Shown here piece by piece: positions 26,471 through 35,249 of a DNA stretch of 64,000 bases (the stretch's first letter is position 1; each line of letters starts with the position of its first letter). The notes beneath the pieces were generated by a model. The model saw only the letters and a list, made by a program, of their open reading frames with translations. It had not been told where the DNA came from and did not search any database. The position numbers were made by a program, and so were the translations under genes. The DNA is taken from NCBI RefSeq assembly GCF_028023875.1, contig NZ_JAQIPB010000002.1, positions 620,001 to 684,000 on the forward strand. Direction: 5' to 3'. This DNA is from Xenophilus arseniciresistens (GTDB lineage: Bacteria; Pseudomonadota; Gammaproteobacteria; Burkholderiales; Burkholderiaceae_C).

Positions 26471-27475
26471 TCAGGCGCGTGCCAGCGCCCGGGCGCGCGT
26501 GGCCTCGAAATCGGGCGGCACCGGGTGCAGGTCCAGCCGGCGGCCGGCCTGGACGATCTGCCCCGGCGGCGCGTGGCCGATCAGCGCCGGCAGACGCGCC
26601 GCGGCCGCCACCAGCCGGTCCAGGTCCACGCCGGTGTCGTAGCCCATCAGCGCCAGCGCATGCACGATCTCCTCGCTGCACACATTGCCCGACGCTCCGG
26701 GCGCGTAGGGGCAGCCGCCCATCCCGCCCAGCGAGGTGTCGAAGCGGTCCACGCCGGCCGCGATGCCGGCCAGCACGTTGGCCAGGCCCATGCCACGCGT
26801 GTTGTGGAAGTGCAGCGTGAAGGCGATGCGCGGCCAGCGCTGACGTGCGGCGGCCGCCAGGGCCCGCACCTGCGTGGGATAGGCCATGCCCGTGGTGTCG
26901 CACAGCGTGAGGCCCTGCACGCCCAGGTCGACGAAGCGCTGCACCCAGTCGAAAACCGCGTGCTGCGCGATGTCGCCCTCCATCGGGCAGCCGAAGACGC
27001 AGGACAGCGACACGTTGACCGGCACCCCGGCGGCCTGCGCCGTGGCGATCACCTGCGCCAGCGCGGCGAAGGATTGCGCCTGCGTCATGCGCAGGTTGGC
27101 CAGGTTGTGGGTGGCGCTGGCCGACATGACGAGGTTCAGTTCGTCGGTCCGCGCCTCGATGGCGCGCTCGGCGCCGCGCACGTTCGGCACCAGGGCGGTG
27201 TAGACCACGCCGGGGCGGCGGGCGATCTCGCGCATCACGATTTCCGCATCGCGCAGCACCGGGATGGCGCTGGGCGACACGAAGGAGGTGACTTCGATCT
27301 TCGCCAGCCCGGCCTCGGACAGCGCATCGGCCAGCGCGATCTTGTCGGCCGTGGGCACGAACGCGGCCTCCATCTGCAGGCCGTCGCGCAGGCCCACCTC
27401 CTGGATGTGGATGCGGCGGCCCGCGCCCTGCCAGATGCTGTCGTTCGTGTCATTCGTGTCGTTTGCGTCGCTCAT
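26471..27475 (-). CDS. Hydroxymethylglutaryl-CoA lyase family protein
   Basis: 334 aa TIM-barrel DRE-metallolyase that cleaves an acyl-CoA retro-Claisen style. The catalytic IQEVGLRDGLQ, SCVFGCPMEGD, LCDTTGMA, metal-binding HFHNTRGMGLAN and active-site Cys loop GGMGGCPYAPGASGN are all intact. Known members act on HMG-CoA, and relatives act on citramalyl-type CoA esters; the choice is not decidable here. The N-terminus carries a short NDTNDTND repeat from 9-base DNA repeats. The start overlaps the stop of the CoA-transferase gene. Confidence 0.88.
   Translation of the reverse strand: MSDANDTNDTNDSIWQGAGRRIHIQEVGLRDGLQMEAAFVPTADKIALADALSEAGLAKIEVTSFVSPSAIPVLRDAEIVMREIARRPGVVYTALVPNVRGAERAIEARTDELNLVMSASATHNLANLRMTQAQSFAALAQVIATAQAAGVPVNVSLSCVFGCPMEGDIAQHAVFDWVQRFVDLGVQGLTLCDTTGMAYPTQVRALAAAARQRWPRIAFTLHFHNTRGMGLANVLAGIAAGVDRFDTSLGGMGGCPYAPGASGNVCSEEIVHALALMGYDTGVDLDRLVAAAARLPALIGHAPPGQIVQAGRRLDLHPVPPDFEATRARALARA
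27440..27467 (-). repeat. 9-base in-frame tandem repeat in lyase N-terminus
   Basis: Minus strand: about three imperfect copies of AACGACACG, encoding NDTNDTND just after the initiator. Units are multiples of three, so copy-number changes would lengthen the tail without shifting frame. Confidence 0.6.
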
Positions 27476-28680
27476 GCGATCACTCCCCTGGCGCGCAGCA
27501 GCGCGATCTGGTCATCACGCAGGCCGGCCTCGGCCAGCACCGCATCGGTGTCGTCGCCCAGCCGCGGCGCACTGCTGCGCACGCGCCCGGGCGTGGCCGA
27601 CAGCTTGGGCACCACGCCGGGCACCAGCAGCTGGTCGCCATCGCGGGTGTGCTGCGTCAACAGCATGTCGCGTGCGCGGTAGTGCGGGTCCTGCGCGATG
27701 TCGCGCGCGGTGTAGACCCGCCCTGCGGGCACGCGCGCGGCCTCGAGCCGGTCCAGCACCGCCTGCACCGTGAGCGGCGCGGTCCAGGCGCCGATGGCCG
27801 CGTCGATCTCGGCCACGCGCGCCACGCGGCCCGCGTTGTCGGCCAGGTCGGGCGCCGCGCCCAGGTCCTCGCGGCCGATGGCCGCCATCAGCCGCTTGAA
27901 GATGCTGTCGCCGTTGCCCGCCACCAGCACCCAGCCGTCGGTGCAGGCATAGGCGTTGCTGGGCGCGATGCCGGGCAGCGCGCTGCCGGCCGCCTCGCGC
28001 ACCGCGCCGAAGGCGTCGTACTCGGGCAGCAGGCTTTCCATGCAGTTGAAGACCGCCTCGTGCAGCGCCACGTCGATCACCTGGCCCGGGCCGCCATGCG
28101 CCTTGCGGTGGTACAGCGCCATCAGCACGCCGATGGCGCCGTGCAGCGCGGCCAGCGTGTCGCCGATGGAGATGCCGCAGCGCACCGGCACGCGCCCCGG
28201 CTCGCCGGTCAGGTGGCGCAGGCCGCCCATCGCCTCGCCCACCACGCCGAAGCCGGGCCGGTCGCGGTAGGGGCCGGTCTGGCCGTAGCCGGAGATGCGC
28301 AGCATCACCAGGCCCGGGTTGCGCGCATGCAGGGCCTCGGGCCCCATGCCCCAGCCCTCCAGCGTGCCAGGGCGGAAGTTCTCGATCAGCACGTCCGCCT
28401 CGGCGATCAGCTGGCGCGCGATCTCCTGCCCCTCGCTCTGGCGCAGGTCCAGCGCCAGCGAGCGCTTGTTGCGCGACTGCACCTGCCACCACACGGAAGT
28501 GCCGTTCTTCAGCAGGCGCCAGTTGCGCAGCGGGTCGCCGCCGGCCGGCGCCTCGATCTTGATCACCTCGGCGCCGAAGTCGGCCAGCGTCTTGCCGCAG
28601 AAGGGACCGGCGATCAGCTGGCCCATCTCGACCACGCGGACGCCGTCCAGCGGCAGCGGCGTGTTGTCCTGTGTGTGCAT
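27472..28680 (-). CDS. CaiB/BaiF (class III) CoA transferase
   Basis: 402 aa. DGVRVVEMGQLIAGPFCGKTLADFGAEVIKIE opens the CoA-binding domain, ENFRPGTLEGWGMG follows, and the catalytic Asp is in GISIGDTLAALHG. The family moves CoA from one carboxylate to another through an aspartyl-CoA intermediate. With the downstream lyase it would activate a dicarboxylate and then split it. The ATG at 28680 is preferred (AAGGAG and AAGGA upstream); a TTG immediately precedes it. First gene of the operon with the lyase and two Bug proteins. Confidence 0.9.
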   Translation of the reverse strand: MHTQDNTPLPLDGVRVVEMGQLIAGPFCGKTLADFGAEVIKIEAPAGGDPLRNWRLLKNGTSVWWQVQSRNKRSLALDLRQSEGQEIARQLIAEADVLIENFRPGTLEGWGMGPEALHARNPGLVMLRISGYGQTGPYRDRPGFGVVGEAMGGLRHLTGEPGRVPVRCGISIGDTLAALHGAIGVLMALYHRKAHGGPGQVIDVALHEAVFNCMESLLPEYDAFGAVREAAGSALPGIAPSNAYACTDGWVLVAGNGDSIFKRLMAAIGREDLGAAPDLADNAGRVARVAEIDAAIGAWTAPLTVQAVLDRLEAARVPAGRVYTARDIAQDPHYRARDMLLTQHTRDGDQLLVPGVVPKLSATPGRVRSSAPRLGDDTDAVLAEAGLRDDQIALLRARGVIA

Positions 28681-28820
28681 CAAATCCTTGTCTCCTTGCG
28701 CCGGCCCAACGGCGAATGGCGCGAATCATGCCGACGCCCGCCCGCAGCGCAAAACGCCCATGCGCGAGGCTGCCATCGCATTTCGGCATGGCCAGCCGGG
28801 ACGCCGTTAGCATCGCGGCC

Positions 28821-29720
28821 ATGAAGCTGGATCCGGTCTCCCTGCGCCTCTTCGTGGCCGTGATGGAGGAAAGCGCCATCGCGCGGGCCGCCGCGCGCGA
28901 GCACATCGCGCCCTCGGCGGCCAGCCGCCGCCTGGCCGAGCTGGAGCAGCAGCTGGGCGTAGAGCTGTTCGCGCGCAGCAACCGGGGCATGCGCGCCACC
29001 GAGGCCGCGCAGGCGCTGCTGCACCTGGCGCGCGGCGTGCTCAACGAGATGGACGGCATCGCGCTGCAGATGCGCGACTACGGCAGCGGCGTGCGCGGCC
29101 AGGTGCGCCTGGTGGCCAACATCTCGGCCATCACGCAGTTCCTGCCGGGCGAGCTTCAAAGCTTCATGGCGCGCCATCCAAAGGTCCACGTGCGCCTTCA
29201 GGAGCAGATCAGCTCGGCCATCGCGCGCAGCGTGGCCGAGAACGCGGCCGACGTCGGCATCCTCAACGACGGCCACTACGGCGAGCAACTGCTGCTGCTG
29301 CCCTACCGCGAGGACGAGCTGGTGCTGGCCGTGCCGGCCGGGCATGCGCTGGCGCGGCGCCGCCGCGTGCGCCTGTCAGACGCCCTGCCGCACGACCTGG
29401 TGAGCACGCACCCCGGCAGCGCCATCCACCACCAGCTGCTGCGCGCGGCCGCCGATGCGGGCCTGCCGCTCAAGCTGCGCATGCAGGTGACCAGCTACGA
29501 CGCCCTGTGCCTGATGGTGGCGGCCGGGCTGGGCCTGGGGGTGCTGCCGCGCGGCAGCGCCCGGCTCTACCAGCGCGCGCTGGACATCCGGCTGGTCACG
29601 CTGGACGAGCCATGGGCGCAGAGGCATTTGATGCTGGCGCTGCGGGCCGGCGAGGCGCCCAGCGGCGCAACCCGGCTGCTGGTCGAGCATCTGCAGGCGC
29701 ACCGCGAGGCCGCGCCATGA
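28821..29720 (+). CDS. LysR-type transcriptional regulator
   Basis: 299 aa, with an N-terminal winged HTH (SLRLFVAVMEESAIARAAAREHIAPSAASRRLAELEQQLG, FARSNRGMRATE) and an effector-binding domain starting VRLVANISAITQFLPGELQSF. It diverges from the CoA-transferase operon with a 140-base gap and is the likely regulator. The TGA overlaps the earP ATG (ATGA), so it is also coupled to the unrelated downstream gene. Confidence 0.87.
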   Translation: MKLDPVSLRLFVAVMEESAIARAAAREHIAPSAASRRLAELEQQLGVELFARSNRGMRATEAAQALLHLARGVLNEMDGIALQMRDYGSGVRGQVRLVANISAITQFLPGELQSFMARHPKVHVRLQEQISSAIARSVAENAADVGILNDGHYGEQLLLLPYREDELVLAVPAGHALARRRRVRLSDALPHDLVSTHPGSAIHHQLLRAAADAGLPLKLRMQVTSYDALCLMVAAGLGLGVLPRGSARLYQRALDIRLVTLDEPWAQRHLMLALRAGEAPSGATRLLVEHLQAHREAAP

Positions 29721-30856
29721 AGTGGGACATCTTCTGCCGGGTGATCGACAACCACGGCGACCTGGGCGTGTGCTGGCGGCTCGCGCGCCAGCTGGCGGCC
29801 AAGGGCGAATCGGTGCGCCTGTGGGTGGACGACGCGCAGGCGCTGGCCTGGATGGCGCCTGGCGGCACCGGCGCGGTGCAGCTCGTGCGCTGGGGCGACG
29901 CGCAAGCCGAGGCGCAGGCGCTGGCGCGGCCGGCACCCGAAGTGCTGATCGAGGCCTTCGGCTGCGACCCCGCGCCGGCCCTGGTGGCGCACTTCGCGCA
30001 GGCGGCCCAGGCCGAGGGGGCCGCGCCCCATGCCTGGATCAACCTCGAATATCTTTCGGCCGAGCCGGTGGTGGAGCGGCTGCATGGCCTGCCCTCGCTG
30101 GTCTTCAGCGGCCCTGGCGCAGGGTTGAAGAAACACTTCTTCTACCCCGGCTTCACGCCCGGCACGGGCGGGCTGCTGCGCGAAGCCGACCTGGCGCAGC
30201 GCCAGGCCCGCTTCGACCGCGCGGCCTGGCTGGCCCGGCACGGCATCGCGCCCGGGCCGCAGGAGCGGCTGTTCTCGCTCTTTTGCTACGAGCCGCCCGC
30301 GCTGGGCGCACTGCTGGCGCAACTGGCGCAGGGCCCGCAGCCCACGCGCCTGCTGGTCACGCCCGGCCGCGCCGCGGCGGCCGTGCGGCAGGTGCTGGCT
30401 GCGCAGACGCCCGGCGGGCCCGCGGCAGGCCCGCACGAACAGGCATGGGGCTGGCTCACGCTGCAGTTCCTGCCCGCGCTGCCCCAGGCCGGCTACGACG
30501 AACTGCTCTGGGCCTGCGACCTGAACTTCGTGCGCGGCGAGGACTCCTTCGTGCGCGCCCACTGGGCCGCCGCGCCGCTTGTGTGGCACATCTACCCGCA
30601 GGACGAGGACGACGCGCACCACGCCAAGCTGCAGGCCTGGCTGGACTGGCTGCAGGCGCCAAACTCGCTGCGCGCCTTCCACCGCGCGTGGAACGGCGTC
30701 GGCCAGGCCGATGCGGCCTTGCGCGCCGTCGATGCGCTGGCCGACCCGGCCACCCTGGGCGCCTGGCGCAGTTGCCTCGATGCGGCCCGCGCGCGCCTGC
30801 TGGCGCAGCCGGACCTGCTCACGCAGCTGCAGGCTTTCGTCAAGCAAAAAAGCTAG
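29717..30856 (+). CDS. earP: EF-P arginine rhamnosyltransferase EarP
   Basis: 379 aa GT-B-fold inverting glycosyltransferase that puts rhamnose from TDP-rhamnose on Arg32 of EF-P. The N-terminal WDIFCRVIDNHGDLGVCWRLARQLA contains the conserved Asp pair. The C-terminal nucleotide-sugar motif LNFVRGEDSFVRA is intact. It immediately precedes efp, the usual EarP arrangement. Translation overlaps the LysR gene. The stop TAG forms part of a TAGAAT -10-like element for efp. Confidence 0.96.
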   Translation: MKWDIFCRVIDNHGDLGVCWRLARQLAAKGESVRLWVDDAQALAWMAPGGTGAVQLVRWGDAQAEAQALARPAPEVLIEAFGCDPAPALVAHFAQAAQAEGAAPHAWINLEYLSAEPVVERLHGLPSLVFSGPGAGLKKHFFYPGFTPGTGGLLREADLAQRQARFDRAAWLARHGIAPGPQERLFSLFCYEPPALGALLAQLAQGPQPTRLLVTPGRAAAAVRQVLAAQTPGGPAAGPHEQAWGWLTLQFLPALPQAGYDELLWACDLNFVRGEDSFVRAHWAAAPLVWHIYPQDEDDAHHAKLQAWLDWLQAPNSLRAFHRAWNGVGQADAALRAVDALADPATLGAWRSCLDAARARLLAQPDLLTQLQAFVKQKS

Positions 30857-30859
30857 AAT
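30854..30859 (+). promoter_or_regulatory. Candidate -10 element for efp
   Basis: TAGAAT overlaps the earP stop codon, implying a 150-base efp leader. A 9-bp hairpin (about 30872-30895, AAACCGG/CCGGTTT core) follows it and has no U-tract after it. No clear -35 is seen. Confidence 0.35.
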
Positions 30860-31021
30860 GGCGGGCTTTGCGGAAACCGGGCCAATCCGGTTTTCGCCCA
30901 ACCCGCCGCGGGTTCGCAGCGCAGCTGCTGGATTGCCACACCGGCCCTGGAGACCCAGGCGCTGCTGGCAGATCAGGCCACCTGCACCGAGCGGCCAACG
31001 TCCGCACAAGGACACACACTC

Positions 31022-31576
31022 ATGAAAATCGCTCAAGAAATCCGCGCCGGCAACGTGATCATGCACGGCAAGGACCCCATGGTCGTGCTCAAGACCGAAT
31101 ACAGCCGCGGCGGCCGCAACAGCGCCACCGTGCGCATGAAGCTCAAGAGCCTGATCGCCAACTTCGGCACCGAAGTCGTGTTCAAGGCCGACGACAAGAT
31201 GGAGCAGATCGTGCTGGACAAGAAGGAGTGCACCTACTCCTACTTCGCCGACCCGATGTACGTCTGCATGGACAGCGAGTACAACCAGTACGAAGTCGAA
31301 GCCGAGAACATGGGCGACGCGCTGAACTACCTCGAAGACGGCATGGCCGTGGAAGTGGTGTTCTATGACGGCAAGGCCATCTCGGTCGAACTGCCCACCA
31401 GCGTCGAGCGCGAAATCACCTGGACCGAACCCGCCGTCAAGGGCGACACCTCGGGCAAGGTGCTCAAGCCCGCCAAGATCGCCACCGGCTTCGAGATCCC
31501 CGTGCCGCTGTTCGTCTCGCAAGGCGACCGCATCGAAATCGACACCCGCACCGGCGAATACCGCAAGCGCGTCTGA
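31022..31576 (+). CDS. efp: Translation elongation factor P (Arg32 type)
   Basis: 184 aa, three beta-barrel KOW/OB domains. It relieves ribosome stalling at polyproline. The modified loop reads [15 protein letters not shown] with Arg at position 32, the residue rhamnosylated by EarP in beta- and some gamma-proteobacteria; E. coli-type EF-P has Lys there. C-terminal [21 protein letters not shown] is canonical. Followed by a strong hairpin terminator. Confidence 0.97.
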   Translation: MKIAQEIRAGNVIMHGKDPMVVLKTEYSRGGRNSATVRMKLKSLIANFGTEVVFKADDKMEQIVLDKKECTYSYFADPMYVCMDSEYNQYEVEAENMGDALNYLEDGMAVEVVFYDGKAISVELPTSVEREITWTEPAVKGDTSGKVLKPAKIATGFEIPVPLFVSQGDRIEIDTRTGEYRKRV

Positions 31577-31600
31577 GCGCTGGCGCTTCGCGCATCGGTG

Positions 31601-31629
31601 AAGGCTCCCTTGGGAGCCTTTTCTTTTTT
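31601..31629 (+). terminator. Rho-independent terminator after efp
   Basis: AAGGCTCCC, loop TT, GGGAGCCTT followed by TTCTTTTTT. It lies 24 bases beyond the efp stop. Confidence 0.9.
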
Positions 31630-31645
31630 GCGTAGGCTGGTGCCC

Positions 31646-32437
31646 ATGAGCCCAGCCCCCCTCGCCCAGCCCGCCGTGCGCACCGAAACCGCCGGCCCCG
31701 TCAGCACCCTCATCCTGAGCCGCCCCGACGCGCGCAACGCGGTGGACGGCCCGACGGCCACGCTGCTGCGCGAAGCCTTCGAACGATTCGAGGCCGACGA
31801 CAGCCAGCGCGTGGCCGTGCTCTGGGGCGAGCATGGCCAGTTCTGCGCGGGCGCCGACCTCAAGGCCGTGGCCGACCCCGCGCGCCGCAACGCGCTGGAC
31901 CCGCAAGGCGGCGCCAGCGCCCCCATGGGGCCCACGCGCATGGCGCTGGCCAAGCCGCTGATCGCCGCCATCGCCGGCCATGCCGTGGCAGGCGGGCTGG
32001 AGCTGGCGCTGCTGGCCGATCTGCGCGTGGCCGAGGAAGACGCCGTGCTCGGCGTGTTCTGCCGCCGCTGGGGCGTGCCGCTGATCGACGGCGGCACGGT
32101 GCGGCTGCCGCGCATCGTGGGCATGGGCCGGGCGCTGGACCTGATCCTCACGGGCCGCCCCGTGCCTGCCCGGGAGGCGCTGGCCATGGGCCTGGTCAAC
32201 CGCGTGGTGCCGCGGGGCCAGGCCCGCGCGGCGGCCGAGGCGCTGGCGCGCGAGATCGCGGCCTTCCCGCAGCAATGCATGCTCACCGACCGCGCGAGCG
32301 CCTATGGCCAGTGGGATCTGCCGCTGGCGCAGGCCCTGCGCGAGGAAGGCCGGCGCGGCGTGCCCATGGTGGCGGCCGAAGGCGCGGCCGGCGCGGCGCG
32401 CTTTGCGCAGGGCGCGGGGCGACACGGCCGCTTCTGA
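31646..32437 (+). CDS. Crotonase/enoyl-CoA hydratase-family protein with altered active site
   Basis: 263 aa. The crotonase fold is clear: oxyanion-hole segments GQFCAGADLKAV and HAVAGGLELALLAD, and C-terminal LTGRPVPAREALAMGLVNRVV. One catalytic Glu (in GGLELAL) is kept. The position of the second catalytic Glu, normally within a QPE motif before GxxPGAGGT, reads VFCRRWGVPLIDGGT, with Cys there. Hydratase activity is therefore doubtful; isomerase, hydrolase or another crotonase chemistry is possible. It starts 17 bases after the efp terminator and looks independently transcribed. Confidence 0.85.
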   Translation: MSPAPLAQPAVRTETAGPVSTLILSRPDARNAVDGPTATLLREAFERFEADDSQRVAVLWGEHGQFCAGADLKAVADPARRNALDPQGGASAPMGPTRMALAKPLIAAIAGHAVAGGLELALLADLRVAEEDAVLGVFCRRWGVPLIDGGTVRLPRIVGMGRALDLILTGRPVPAREALAMGLVNRVVPRGQARAAAEALAREIAAFPQQCMLTDRASAYGQWDLPLAQALREEGRRGVPMVAAEGAAGAARFAQGAGRHGRF

Positions 32438-32525
32438 GCAAAAGGTCCGCCGGCCCGGCCCCGACCCTCCATGGGCCGGGCGCACAATTCGGTACTTCCT
32501 TCCGGACCTGAATCCCCCGTTTCGC

Positions 32526-33395
32526 ATGAGCCCCAACAACACGCACGACATTCACGACAAGCGCCTGGCCGATGCCTGGGCCACCCTGCAATCCCATGCG
32601 GACCAGGGCCTGCCGCTGGATCCGGACCCGTCCCGCATCGCCTTTGCCGACCCCGAATTCCTGCTGCGCCGCGAGACGCGCGGGCTGCGCATGCAGCTGG
32701 AGCTGATGAAGCCCGACCTGGAGATGCGCGCCCACGGCATCGAGAACACCATCGTGGTCTTCGGCAGTGCGCGCCTGCGCAGCCAGGAAGAGATGACGGC
32801 CCAGATCGCGCAGGCCGAAGCCGCCGGCAACGACAAGCTGGCCGAGCGGCTGCGCCGACTGGCGCGCGGCAGCCACTACTACGAGCAGGCGCGCGCCTTC
32901 GGCAAGCTGGTGGCCCAGTACAGCGCCGACAAGGATCCGGCCGACAAGGTCTTCGTCTGCACGGGCGGCGGCCCCGGCATCATGCAGGCGGCCAACCGCG
33001 GCGCCCACGAGGCCGGCGGCCTGTCGGTGGGCCTGTCCATCGCGCTGCCGATGGAAGAGGCGGCCAACCCCTACATCACGCCCGCCCTGTCCTTCAAGTT
33101 CCACTACTTCGCCATCCGCAAGATGCACTTCATGATGCGGGCCAAGGCGCTGGTGACCTTCCCGGGCGGCTTCGGCACGCTGGACGAACTGTTCGAAGTG
33201 GTGACCTTGGTGCAGACGCGCAAGTCCAAGCAGGTGCCCATCGTGCTCTTCGGCAGCGACTACTGGCGCCAGCTCATCAACTTCGAGCTGCTGGTGGACG
33301 AAGGCATGATTTCGCCCGAGGACATCCATCTCTTCCACTACGTGGACACGCCCGAAGACGCCTGGCGCGCGATCGAGAAGTTCTACGAACTCTGA
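32526..33395 (+). CDS. LOG/TIGR00730 family Rossmann-fold protein (long form)
   Basis: 289 aa, with an extra N-terminal helical extension of about 70 residues relative to the short LOG gene at 14179-14775. ENTIVVFGSARL, VFVCTGGGPGIMQAANRGA, AIRKMHFMMRAKALV and FPGGFGTLDELFEV are the nucleotide-binding and catalytic motifs. This form probably hydrolyses AMP or related nucleotides to ribose phosphate and base. It converges with the response-regulator gene. Confidence 0.85.
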   Translation: MSPNNTHDIHDKRLADAWATLQSHADQGLPLDPDPSRIAFADPEFLLRRETRGLRMQLELMKPDLEMRAHGIENTIVVFGSARLRSQEEMTAQIAQAEAAGNDKLAERLRRLARGSHYYEQARAFGKLVAQYSADKDPADKVFVCTGGGPGIMQAANRGAHEAGGLSVGLSIALPMEEAANPYITPALSFKFHYFAIRKMHFMMRAKALVTFPGGFGTLDELFEVVTLVQTRKSKQVPIVLFGSDYWRQLINFELLVDEGMISPEDIHLFHYVDTPEDAWRAIEKFYEL

Positions 33396-33422
33396 AGCGG
33401 GGCCCGAGCCGGGCCCGGCCGC

Positions 33423-33815
33423 TCAGTGCTGCAGCTGGCGCGGCGGCAGGCCGCGTTCGCAGTAGTCGAAGAAGGCCTCGATCTCCTTGGACTTGTCGAA
33501 CAAGGCGGCCGCGCCCAGCGCCAGGCAGCGCTGCCGGATATCGGGCGTGGCGTAGTTGGTCAGCACGACCACGGGCAGGGCGCAGCCCATCGCGCCCAGC
33601 TGTTCAAGCACGCCGATGCCCGAGCCTTCGGCCAGGAACAGATCCAGGATCACGAAGTCGGCATCGCGGCCATGGTGGCGCAGCCAGGCCATGGCCTCGC
33701 GCTGGCCTTCGGCTGTGCCCACCACTTCCACCCCTGCAATCTCGGCCAGCGTGGGAATGAGGTTGTCGCGGATGGTCGGGTTGTCTTCGATCAGAAAGGC
33801 GTGCGGGCTGGCCAT
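33423..33815 (-). CDS. Single-domain response regulator
   Basis: 130 aa, receiver domain only. Acidic Glu10-Asp11 (LIEDNPT), phospho-acceptor Asp58 (VILDLFL), Thr86 (VVLTNYA) and Lys108 (LFDKSKE) are all present, so it should be phosphorylatable. There is no output domain; such proteins act by protein contact or phosphorelay. It lies 108 bases downstream of the histidine-kinase gene on the same strand, its obvious partner. Confidence 0.88.
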   Translation of the reverse strand: MASPHAFLIEDNPTIRDNLIPTLAEIAGVEVVGTAEGQREAMAWLRHHGRDADFVILDLFLAEGSGIGVLEQLGAMGCALPVVVLTNYATPDIRQRCLALGAAALFDKSKEIEAFFDYCERGLPPRQLQH

Positions 33816-33923
33816 GGTGAACTCCTTGCGCCCATTTCAGGCAGCCCCGATGCAGCGGGATGCCGCTGCGGGCCCTGCCTTGAGGTAGGAGGCTGCTGAC
33901 TTCAGCGCGGGTTTACGGGCCGC

Positions 33924-35132
33924 TCAGCCCTCGCAGGCCGAGGGCCAGGCCATCTCGAAGCGCGTGCCCGACTGCGCGTCGGAGCTGACGCTCAGCGTGC
34001 CCTCGTGCGCCCGGGCGATGAGCTGGCAGATGTGCAGCCCCAGGCCCATGCCCGCATCGGCGCGCGCCGTGCTGGCGCGCGCATAGGCAGAAAAGATCTG
34101 CTCGATCTGCCCCTGCAGGATCGGCTCGCCCCAGTTGGTCACCACGATGCGCGCCACGCCATCGCGCTCGAAGGCCTCGACCACGATGGGCTTGTCGGCA
34201 GCCCCGTAGGCAATGGCATTGCCGATCAGGTTGGACAGCAGCTGCTGCAGACGCGCGGGGTCGCAGCGCACCGGGCAGCCCATGCGGATGTGGGCGCGGA
34301 TCTCGTGCGCGGGCTGGGCGTCGCGCGCCTCCTGCACCACATCCTCGAGCAGGCCGTCGATGTTCTGCTGCGCCTCCAGCCTCACGGGCATGGCCGAGCC
34401 GGCGCGGCCGCGCGCGAAATCGACCAGATCGTCGATCAGCGCACTCATGCGCTGCGCGCTGGAACGCAGACGCATGCCCACGCGGCCCACCATCGGGTCA
34501 GCGCTGCGCGCCAGGATCTCGCTGGCCGTGCGCATGGTGCTCAGCGGGTTGCGGATGTCGTGCGCCACCACGGCCAGGAACTGCTCGCGCGAGACGCTGG
34601 TCGCGCGCTCGTCCACCAGCGCCTGCAGCGTGTTGCCGTGGGACAGGGCTTCCTCGATCAGGCGTCCGATCAGCGCCGCCATGCCCTCCATCATGCCGAT
34701 CACGCGCTCGTTGCTGATGGCCGCGGGCTCAGGGTCCAGCGCGCACAGCGAGCCGAAATAGGCGCCGCGCACATGGATGGCCACGGACATGTGGCTGCGA
34801 AAGCCGTAGAGCGCGGGCCCGGGATGCTGGCTGTACAGCGGATGGGCCAGCGCATCGTCGAAGGCAATGGTGTCGGGCCTGTCGATCTGGGCCCGGCACA
34901 CGGTGGTGTTGACGTCCAGCTGATCGCCGGGCACCAGGCCGAAACCCGCTTCGTCCAGCACGGCGCACATCACCCAGCGCTCGGGCGTGACCCGCGCGAT
35001 CCCGATGAAGCGCATGCCCGTCTGCTCGCGCAGCAGCCGCAGGATGGCCGTGATGGCCGGGATGCCGGCCACCAGCTCCAGCTGCCGGTCGATGTCACCC
35101 CTGTCGTCCATGTCGTCCATGTGCTGCGCCAC
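33924..35132 (-). CDS. GAF-domain sensor histidine kinase
   Basis: 402 aa, no transmembrane segment. The GAF domain (about 20-165) includes VNTTVCRAQI and VAIHVRGAYFGSLCALDPEP, resembling GAF sensors of phytochrome-like kinases. HisKA has His191 in FLAVVAHDIRNPLS. HATPase_c has the N box LLSNLIGNAIAYG and G box ADAGMGLGLHICQLIARAH. The start is GTG 35132 with GGAGG eight bases upstream. Cytosolic; the signal is unknown. The cognate receiver follows. Confidence 0.88.
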   Translation of the reverse strand: MAQHMDDMDDRGDIDRQLELVAGIPAITAILRLLREQTGMRFIGIARVTPERWVMCAVLDEAGFGLVPGDQLDVNTTVCRAQIDRPDTIAFDDALAHPLYSQHPGPALYGFRSHMSVAIHVRGAYFGSLCALDPEPAAISNERVIGMMEGMAALIGRLIEEALSHGNTLQALVDERATSVSREQFLAVVAHDIRNPLSTMRTASEILARSADPMVGRVGMRLRSSAQRMSALIDDLVDFARGRAGSAMPVRLEAQQNIDGLLEDVVQEARDAQPAHEIRAHIRMGCPVRCDPARLQQLLSNLIGNAIAYGAADKPIVVEAFERDGVARIVVTNWGEPILQGQIEQIFSAYARASTARADAGMGLGLHICQLIARAHEGTLSVSSDAQSGTRFEMAWPSACEG

Positions 35133-35249
35133 TCGAGTTCCCTCCGGCCCGCCATCTGCTGCGGGATGGCGCCGTCGGGTCGGCGGCGCCAGCGGGATTA
35201 TGAAATGTCAGTCAATGTCAAAAGACACATCGGACCCAAGGCCCAAGGC

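Noticed and set aside
30872-30895. Terminator in the efp leader
   Set aside because: A 9-bp hairpin is present but no U-tract follows, and efp must be expressed through it.
29567-32551. 994-aa minus-strand open frame across earP, efp and the crotonase gene
   Set aside because: Spans three well-identified plus-strand genes and shows no domain; long antisense frames are expected at this GC content.
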